Positions 58,582-64,000 of a DNA stretch of 64,000 nt are shown piece by piece. Source of the stretch: Neisseria mucosa (lineage in GTDB: Bacteria > Pseudomonadota > Gammaproteobacteria > Burkholderiales > Neisseriaceae). The notes beneath the pieces are model-generated. The model ran no database searches and had not been told where the DNA came from. It was given only the letters and a program-made list of their open reading frames with translations. Each line of letters starts with the position of its first letter. The stretch's first letter is position 1. Location of the stretch: NCBI GenBank assembly GCA_003028315.1, contig CP028150.1, forward strand, positions 186,001-250,000, given 5' to 3'. The position numbers and the translations under genes were made by a program.

Positions 58582-60336
58582 ATGACTACCACCGCCGACC
58601 CGCGCGCCAAACTGCCCGACACCCCGCTTTCCGGCAACGAAGCCCTGAAAGACCGCAGCGACTATCTGCACGGTACCATCAAACAAGACCTGACCGATGA
58701 CTTTACCGGCGGCTTTACCGCCGACAATTTCCAGCTCATCCGTTTCCACGGCATGTACGAGCAGGACAACCGCGACATCCGCGCCGAGCGTACCGATCAA
58801 AAACTCGAACCCTTAAAAAACATGATGTTGCGCTGCCGCTTGCCCGGCGGCATCATTACGCCGGCGCAGTGGCTGGGCATAGACGAATTTGCCGGCGACC
58901 ACACCATTTACGGCTCCATCCGCCTGACCAACCGCCAAACCTTCCAATACCACGGCATTTTAAAAACCGATTTGAAACTGGCGCACCAGTCCCTGCACAA
59001 ACTCGGCCTCGATTCCATCGCCACCGCCAGCGACGTCAACCGCAACGTACTCTGCACCAGCAATCCCGTTCAAAGCCCGCTGCACCAAGAAGCCTACGAA
59101 TGGGCGAAACGCATCAGTATGCACCTTCTGCCGCGCACTATGGCATACGCCGATGTCTGGCTGGACGGCGAAAAAGTGTTCACCACCGAACCGACCGAAC
59201 CACGCAACAAAGAAATTGCCGACGACGTCGAACCGATTTTGGGCAAAACCTACCTGCCGCGCAAATTCAAAACCGCCGTCGTCATCCCGCCTGACAACGA
59301 TGTGGACATCCATTCCAACGACTTAGGCTTCGTCGCCATAGAAGAAAACGGCAAACTTGTCGGCTTCAACGTCCTTGTCGGCGGCGGGCTGTCCAGCGAA
59401 CACGGCAACACCAAAACCTACCCCAACACCTCCTACGAATTCGGTTTCGTCCCCCTCGAATACACCCTCAACGCCGCCGAAGCCGTCGTCAGCACCCAGC
59501 GCGACTGGGGCAACCGCAGCGACCGCAAAGCCGCACGTACCCGCTATACCCTCCAGCGCGTCGGCGTCGAAGTGTTCAAAGAAGAAGTTGAACGGCGCAT
59601 GGGCATCAAGTTCGAACCTATCCGCCCCTACGCCTTCACCCATCGCGGCGACCACATCGGCTGGGTTAAAGGACTCGAAGGCAACTGGCACCTGACCCTG
59701 TTCATCGAGAACGGCCGCCTGCTCGACTACCCCGGCAGACCGTTGAAAACCGGCGTGCGCGAAATCGCCAAAATTCACCCCGGCGACTTTCGCCTGACCG
59801 CCAACCAAAACCTCGTTGTCGCCAACGTTCCGCCCGAGCTGAAAGACACCATAGACAAAATCGCCAAAGAACACGGCTTAATCAGCAAATCCATCACCAT
59901 CCAGCGCGAAAACTCGATGGCGTGCGTCGCCCTGCCGACCTGTCCGCTGGCGATGGCGGAGGCCGAACGCTTCCTGCCATCGTTCTCCGACAAAATCGAC
60001 GAAATGTTCGCCAAATACGGCTTGGAAGACGAATACATCGTCCTGCGCGTCACAGGCTGCCCCAATGGCTGCGGCCGCGCCATGCTCGCCGAAATCGGCT
60101 TAGTCGGCAAAGCCGTCGGCCGCTACAACCTCTACGCAGGCGGCAACCGCGAAGGCACCCGCATCCCGCGCCTCTTTAAAGAAAACATTACCGAACCCGA
60201 AATCCTCGAAATCGTCGACGGCTGGGTCGGTAACTGGGCGCAAAACCGCCTCGACGACGAAGGCTTCGGCGATTTTGCCGTCCGTACCGGCATCGTCAAA
60301 CCCGTCCTCGACCCGCCGCGCGATTTTTGGGTATGA
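58582..60336 (+). CDS. cysI: Sulfite reductase hemoprotein (CysI)
   Basis: Reduces sulfite to sulfide at a coupled sirohaem/4Fe-4S centre. The cluster ligands are CVALPTC (C-x5-C) and CPNGC (C-x3-C) near residues 449-500. RLTNRQTFQYHGILK, GLSSEHGNTKTYPNTS and TANQNLVVANV match CysI/Sir repeats. The 584-residue length is typical. AAGGAG precedes the ATG. Its flavoprotein partner CysJ is not adjacent in this window. DUS cores are rare inside the gene. Confidence 0.94.
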   Translation: MTTTADPRAKLPDTPLSGNEALKDRSDYLHGTIKQDLTDDFTGGFTADNFQLIRFHGMYEQDNRDIRAERTDQKLEPLKNMMLRCRLPGGIITPAQWLGIDEFAGDHTIYGSIRLTNRQTFQYHGILKTDLKLAHQSLHKLGLDSIATASDVNRNVLCTSNPVQSPLHQEAYEWAKRISMHLLPRTMAYADVWLDGEKVFTTEPTEPRNKEIADDVEPILGKTYLPRKFKTAVVIPPDNDVDIHSNDLGFVAIEENGKLVGFNVLVGGGLSSEHGNTKTYPNTSYEFGFVPLEYTLNAAEAVVSTQRDWGNRSDRKAARTRYTLQRVGVEVFKEEVERRMGIKFEPIRPYAFTHRGDHIGWVKGLEGNWHLTLFIENGRLLDYPGRPLKTGVREIAKIHPGDFRLTANQNLVVANVPPELKDTIDKIAKEHGLISKSITIQRENSMACVALPTCPLAMAEAERFLPSFSDKIDEMFAKYGLEDEYIVLRVTGCPNGCGRAMLAEIGLVGKAVGRYNLYAGGNREGTRIPRLFKENITEPEILEIVDGWVGNWAQNRLDDEGFGDFAVRTGIVKPVLDPPRDFWV

Positions 60337-60364
60337 GTGCAGGTAAGGAAGGATGTACAGGAAG

Positions 60365-60395
60365 AAAGGTCGTCTGAAAAATTCAGACGACCTTT
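60365..60395. terminator. Inverted DUS pair, cysI terminator
   Basis: AAAGGTCGTCTGAA and TTCAGACGACCTTT around a 3-nt loop, 28 nt after cysI. The next 185 nt (60396-60580) contain no gene I can support. Confidence 0.8.
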
Positions 60396-60580
60396 TGGTT
60401 TTTGGGGTAACGGTTTTCGCGGGCGAATGCGGGGCGCAAGCGTTCACTTTAGGGGTGGGTTTGATGGAACGTTTGAAAAGTTGTCGTGGTGCAGGCTGTG
60501 TCTCCAGATTGCTGCAGTCGGACAGACGGCGGGAAGGAAAGTTTTCGCTGGCAAAGCCCATGCTGTGATATCTTATTCGA

Positions 60581-60897
60581 AAGGTCGTCCGAATATAGCA
60601 AACATACTTAACTTTAAATCCGGCATATCATCAAATTCTGTCATTCCCATGCAGGCGGGAGTCCATCGTAAAACTTGAGAAACCTTGGTTTGAAAAACAG
60701 TTTCTGAATTTCAAAAATGGATTGCCGCCTGCTCAGGAATGACGATAACTGGTAAGGTAAATTGCGTATCGGAGAAAAGTATAGTGGATTAACTTTAAAC
60801 CAGTACGGCGTTGCCTCGCCTTGCCGTACTATCTGTACTGTCTGCGGCTTCGTCGCCTTGTCCTGATTTAAATTTAATCTACTATAATTTAGCTATA
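60581..60897. repeat. Composite repeat block B (inverted copy of 24847-25169)
   Basis: From left: degenerate DUS AAGGTCGTCCGAA, CAAACATACTTAACTTTAAAT, dRS3-like repeats around 60640 and 60720, GATACGCAAT-type linker, and Correia element copy 5. Its reverse complement follows block A element by element. The NIME arms are more degenerate here (ATTCCCATGCAGGCGGGAGT). Confidence 0.8.
60780..60886 (-). repeat. Correia repeat enclosed element, copy 5 (inverted)
   Basis: A 107-bp element in the opposite orientation to the other four. One arm has a changed base (AATCTACTATA). It forms one end of composite block B. Confidence 0.9.
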
Positions 60898-60957
60898 GCC
60901 CGACTTTGGGTTGGCAAATTCGAAAAAATAAGAGAAAGAGTTGAAAGCTGGAAATCA

Positions 60958-61003
60958 AAAGGTCGTCTGAAAAACAGAAATGCTTGGTTTTCAGACGACC
61001 TTT
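60958..61003. terminator. Inverted DUS pair, terminator of the spermidine-synthase-like gene
   Basis: AAAGGTCGTCTGAAAA and TTTTCAGACGACCTTT, 14-nt loop, 16 nt after the minus-strand stop. Confidence 0.78.
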
Positions 61004-61019
61004 GTTTTGGGAAAACGGC

Positions 61020-62534
61020 TCAACGAGTTACGTTGCGCCAGTCGCTTTCGAAATAGCTGACGAGGATTTGGTTGTTCAGATAGTTCGGCTCGACCTTGCG
61101 CCTTGCCATGTCGGGCGGGAAGCGGAACATTTCGGCGGCGGTTTGGGCGTTCAGATAACGCGTGGGAACGTCGAATTTCTGCGGGACGGGGAATTGCTTA
61201 TCGAAGCCTGCCAACACAAATCCCCATTCGCCGAAGGAGGGGACGTAAACGTGATAAGGCGCGGTGGAAAGGCCGGCGGCTTCGAGGGTGGCGACGACCG
61301 ACCAGTAGGCGTTTGGGGCGAAGTAGGGCGAGGTGGATTGGACGACGATTTTGCCCTGCGGCTGAAGATGGCGGGCGACGAGGCGGTACATGGGGACGGA
61401 GTAGAGTTTGCCCAGTGAGAAATTGGACGGGTCGGGCAGGTCGATGATGATGACGTCGAATTTTTCAGACGACCCCTCCAGCCATTTGGCGGCATCGTCG
61501 TTGACGACGTGCATTTTGGGATGGGACAGCGAGCCTTGGTTGAGCGCGCTTAAGGCGGCGGAGGTTTTAAAAGTGGCGGTCATGTCGGGGTCTAAATCGA
61601 CCAGGGTAACGTGTTTGACCTGCGGGTATTTCAAGACTTCGCGCGCCGCCAGTCCGTCGCCGCCGCCGAGGATGAGGATGCGGGAGGCGTTGGAAACCAT
61701 CTGCATGGCGGGCAGGACGAGGGCTTCGTGGTAACGGGCTTCGTCGCGCGAGGAGAATTGCAGGTTGCCGTTGATGTAGAGGCGGGTGTCGTCTTTCCAG
61801 CGGGTAACGACGAGCCGCTGGTAGGGCGAGTGGCTTTGATAGACGACGGGGTCGCCGAAATAGCTTTGTTCGGCTTTGAAGGAGATGCGGTCGGCGTAGG
61901 CGAAGGTGGCGGCGAGGACGGACAAGACAATCAGCGCGCGCAGGCGGATGGCGCGGTAGCGGGGCAGTTCGGCTTTGAAGACACGCGCGGTCAGGTAGGC
62001 GACGGCGGCGTTGAGGATGCCGAACAAGAGAGCGGAACGCGCCATGCCGAGTTTGGGGGCGAGTAGAAGCGGGAAGAGCAAGGAAACGGCGAGTGCGCCC
62101 AGATAGTCGAAGGTCAGGACTTTGGCAACGAGTTCTTTAAACTCTGCGCCTTTGCGGTTTAACACGCGCATGACCAACGGGATTTCCATGCCGACGACTG
62201 CGCCGACAATCAGCACGAAGGCATAGAGCAGGGTGCGGAACGGGGCGGCGGAAAGCCCGAAGGCGACGAACAAGGCCAGCGCGGAAATGCCACCGATGAT
62301 GCCGACCAAAAGTTCGATTTCGATAAAGCGGTGCAACACGTCTTCGTCTTTGATGTAGCGGGTCAGGTGCGCGCCGATGCCCATCGAGAAAAGATAAAGT
62401 CCGATGACGGAAGAAAACTGCAAAATGCTGTCGCCCAAAAGATAGCTCGCCAGCGCGGCGATGATGAGTTCGTAGGCGAGGCCGCAACTGGCGACGATGA
62501 AGACGGAGATGATGAGGGTGCGGTTGGCGGTCAT
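61020..62534 (-). CDS. Membrane-anchored spermidine synthase-like protein
   Basis: A 504-residue fusion: an N-terminal membrane region of about seven helices (ISVFIVASCGLAYELIIAALASYLLG, FSSVIGLYLFSMGIGAHL) and a C-terminal class I SAM-fold domain of the SpeE type. The latter has YQRLVVTRWKDDTRLYINGNLQFSSRDEARYHEAL, ILILGGGDGLAAREVLKYP, LVDLDPDM, VVNDDAAKWLE and DVIIIDLPDPS. The core DxxD-type acid residues of aminopropyltransferases are kept, so polyamine or related chemistry is possible. There is no speD nearby. The membrane-fused form is known from many proteobacteria, with no settled function. Confidence 0.82.
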   Translation of the reverse strand: MTANRTLIISVFIVASCGLAYELIIAALASYLLGDSILQFSSVIGLYLFSMGIGAHLTRYIKDEDVLHRFIEIELLVGIIGGISALALFVAFGLSAAPFRTLLYAFVLIVGAVVGMEIPLVMRVLNRKGAEFKELVAKVLTFDYLGALAVSLLFPLLLAPKLGMARSALLFGILNAAVAYLTARVFKAELPRYRAIRLRALIVLSVLAATFAYADRISFKAEQSYFGDPVVYQSHSPYQRLVVTRWKDDTRLYINGNLQFSSRDEARYHEALVLPAMQMVSNASRILILGGGDGLAAREVLKYPQVKHVTLVDLDPDMTATFKTSAALSALNQGSLSHPKMHVVNDDAAKWLEGSSEKFDVIIIDLPDPSNFSLGKLYSVPMYRLVARHLQPQGKIVVQSTSPYFAPNAYWSVVATLEAAGLSTAPYHVYVPSFGEWGFVLAGFDKQFPVPQKFDVPTRYLNAQTAAEMFRFPPDMARRKVEPNYLNNQILVSYFESDWRNVTR

Positions 62535-62594
62535 GGTGTCGTAGGAATGGGGTTTGAGCTGCTATTGTATATTGAAATAGGGATGGTCTGCCGC

Positions 62595-62638
62595 AAAGGT
62601 CGTCTGAAAAACTCCAGCCGTTTGTTCAGACGACGTTT
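62595..62638. other. Imperfect DUS pair in the divergent promoter region
   Basis: AAAGGTCGTCTGAAAAAC and TTGTTCAGACGACGTTT (C changed to G). Between divergent genes, so probably an uptake site only. Confidence 0.55.
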
Positions 62639-62652
62639 CCGTATTTTTGGGG

Positions 62653-62673
62653 TTGACATGAAAATATTGTCAA
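62653..62673. promoter_or_regulatory. TTGACA-N9-TGTCAA dyad upstream of purF
   Basis: A perfect 6-bp inverted repeat with AT-rich spacer, 75 bp before the purF ATG. It also contains a -35-like TTGACA. It may be an operator or an upstream promoter element. It does not match the PurR palindrome of enterobacteria. Confidence 0.45.
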
Positions 62674-62702
62674 CAATTTGGGCAACTTTGTCCGATTTAT
62701 TC

Positions 62703-62708
62703 TATAAT
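62703..62708 (+). promoter_or_regulatory. Likely -10 element of purF
   Basis: TATAAT 39 bp before the ATG, with a weak TTGGGC-type -35 about 19 bp upstream. Confidence 0.55.
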
Positions 62709-62747
62709 TCTGTTTTCCAAGTTAACCTCGAATTCGGAGAAGACGAT

Positions 62748-64000
62748 ATGTGCGGTGTATTAGGTTTGGTCAGCCATGAGCCGGTAAACCAGCTTCTGTA
62801 CGACGGTTTGCAGATGTTGCAGCACAGGGGGCAGGATGCGGCGGGCATTGTGACGGCGGAAGGCAGCACGTTCCATATGCACAAAGGCAAAGGCATGGTG
62901 CGCGAAGTGTTCCGCACACGCAATATGCGCGATTTGATCGGCAACGCGGGCATCGCCCACGTCCGTTATCCTACGGCGGGCAACGCGGGCAGCAGCGCGG
63001 AGGCGCAGCCTTTCTACGTCAGCTCGCCTTTCGGCATCGTTTTGGCGCACAACGGTAACCTCACCAATACCGCCGAACTGTATGAAAACGTGTGCAACAA
63101 ACACCTGCGCCACGTCAACACCAGCTCCGATTCCGAAGTCTTGCTCAACGTATTCGCGCACGAATTGCGCCGCGAAGTCTCTAAAAACGCCAATCCCCAC
63201 CGGCTCAATATCGACAATATTTTCAACGCCGTTGCCGAAGTCCACCGCCTGGTGCGCGGCGCATACGGCGTGGTTGCCATGATTGCGGGCTACGGTATGC
63301 TCGCTTTCCGCGATCCTTACGGCATCCGCCCGCTGGTGTTGGGTTCGCAAACCGACGAGGCAGGCAGAAAATCCTATGCCGTCGCCTCCGAATCCGTTGC
63401 CTTCAATGCGCTTGCCTACGATTTGGAACGCGATATCCAGCCGGGCGAAGCAGTATTCGTCGGCTTTGACGGCGCACTGATTGCCCGTCAATGCAGTGAC
63501 CGCGCCAAACTCAGCCCCTGCCTCTTCGAATACGTCTATTTTGCCCGTCCCGACTCCGTAATCGACGGCGTATCGGTTTACCAATCGCGTTTGGATATGG
63601 GCGTGTCCTTAGCGGAAAAAATCAAACGCGAGCTGCCCGTGGACGACATCGACGTTGTGATGCCCATTCCCGACACCAGCCGCCCCAGTGCGATGGAACT
63701 TGCCGTCCACCTCAAAAAGCCTTACCGCGAAGGTTTGATTAAAAACCGCTATATCGGCCGCACCTTTATCATGCCCGGTCAGGCGACGCGCAAAAAATCC
63801 GTGCGCCAAAAACTCAGCCCGATGGAAACCGAGTTTGAAGGAAAAAGCGTGTTGCTGGTGGACGACTCCATCGTGCGCGGGACAACCAGCCGCGAAATCG
63901 TCGAAATGGTACGCGCAGCAGGCGCGCGCAAAGTCTATATCGCCTCCGCCGCTCCCGAAGTACGCTATCCCAATGTGTACGGCATCGACATGCCCACGCG
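62748..64000 (+). CDS. purF: Amidophosphoribosyltransferase PurF, 3' end outside window
   Basis: Commits PRPP and glutamine to purine synthesis. The open frame runs from ATG 62748 to the window edge (417 codons). MCGVLGLVSHEPVNQLLYDGLQMLQHRGQDAAGIV has the catalytic Cys2 directly after Met, the form with no propeptide. IAHVRYPTAGNAGSSAEAQPF, HNGNLTN and the PRPP loop LLVDDSIVRGTTSREIV are present. CGGAGAAG precedes the start. The usual cvpA neighbour is not upstream. Confidence 0.96.
   Translation, partial: MCGVLGLVSHEPVNQLLYDGLQMLQHRGQDAAGIVTAEGSTFHMHKGKGMVREVFRTRNMRDLIGNAGIAHVRYPTAGNAGSSAEAQPFYVSSPFGIVLAHNGNLTNTAELYENVCNKHLRHVNTSSDSEVLLNVFAHELRREVSKNANPHRLNIDNIFNAVAEVHRLVRGAYGVVAMIAGYGMLAFRDPYGIRPLVLGSQTDEAGRKSYAVASESVAFNALAYDLERDIQPGEAVFVGFDGALIARQCSDRAKLSPCLFEYVYFARPDSVIDGVSVYQSRLDMGVSLAEKIKRELPVDDIDVVMPIPDTSRPSAMELAVHLKKPYREGLIKNRYIGRTFIMPGQATRKKSVRQKLSPMETEFEGKSVLLVDDSIVRGTTSREIVEMVRAAGARKVYIASAAPEVRYPNVYGIDMPT

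Overview
The window is chromosomal DNA of a commensal Neisseria. The 12-mer AGGTCGTCTGAA occurs dozens of times on both strands, often as inverted pairs between genes. This is the 'mucosa' dialect of the DNA uptake sequence (DUS), known from the N. mucosa / N. sicca / N. macacae group; N. meningitidis and N. gonorrhoeae use ATGCCGTCTGAA. Five 107-bp Correia elements, NIME/dRS3-type repeats and the gene families all fit that genus. The species itself is an inference.

Layout. 1-1176: right part of an IS3-family insertion sequence. 1225-8246: formate/nitrite-type channel, rppH, parE, yciO, ybaN, a DUF1415 gene and a PotF-like polyamine-binding lipoprotein. 8332-18721: three TonB-dependent receptors (one copper-type, two tandem siderophore-type paralogues of 733 aa each), interrupted by serB, an RNase AM-type PHP gene and two small genes. 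18826-21462: an AT-rich orphan membrane/coiled-coil gene and a YddA/SbmA-like ABC exporter. 21914-24729: lactate module (lldR, LldR-type operators, lctP). 25271-36281: pepN, an Lrp-family regulator, a tandem glycine riboswitch feeding gcvT-gcvH-tag-gcvP, a DUF1328 protein and trhP. 36640-45089: amino-acid ABC permease, selO, mutY, a Zur-box alcohol dehydrogenase, cstA-ybdD and prmB. 45222-47996: cytochrome c, hemH, tgt. 48253-55958: tRNA-Val, thrS-infC-rpmI-rplT, pheS-pheT-ihfA-merR, the conserved translation block. 56413-60336: MORN-repeat protein, a Zur-box rpmE2-rpmJ2 pair, an MliC-like lipoprotein and cysI. 61020-64000: a membrane-anchored spermidine-synthase-like protein and the 5' part of purF.

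How it works together. Several modules deal with metals: a copper-type receptor, two siderophore-type receptors, ferrochelatase, and two units (adh and rpmE2-rpmJ2) preceded by 15-bp dyads that match the neisserial Zur consensus. The rpmE2-rpmJ2 products lack the zinc-binding cysteines of the usual L31/L36, so this is a zinc-sparing ribosome switch. Carbon and nitrogen use is covered by lactate uptake, a CstA-type pyruvate/peptide transporter, glycine cleavage under riboswitch control, PepN and a PotF-type protein. Inverted DUS pairs sit at most gene ends and probably serve as terminators as well as uptake signals.

Most genes are ordinary housekeeping genes. The observations most worth following are: a DUS built into a stem of the glycine riboswitch; a roughly 320-bp composite repeat (Correia element + NIME + DUS) present as two inverted copies 35 kb apart; a duplicated yciO 3' end with its DUS hairpin, stranded beside selO; DUS of other dialects inside some genes; and the AT-rich two-TM coiled-coil orphan. 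I found no CRISPR array, prophage or recognisable multi-gene defence system.
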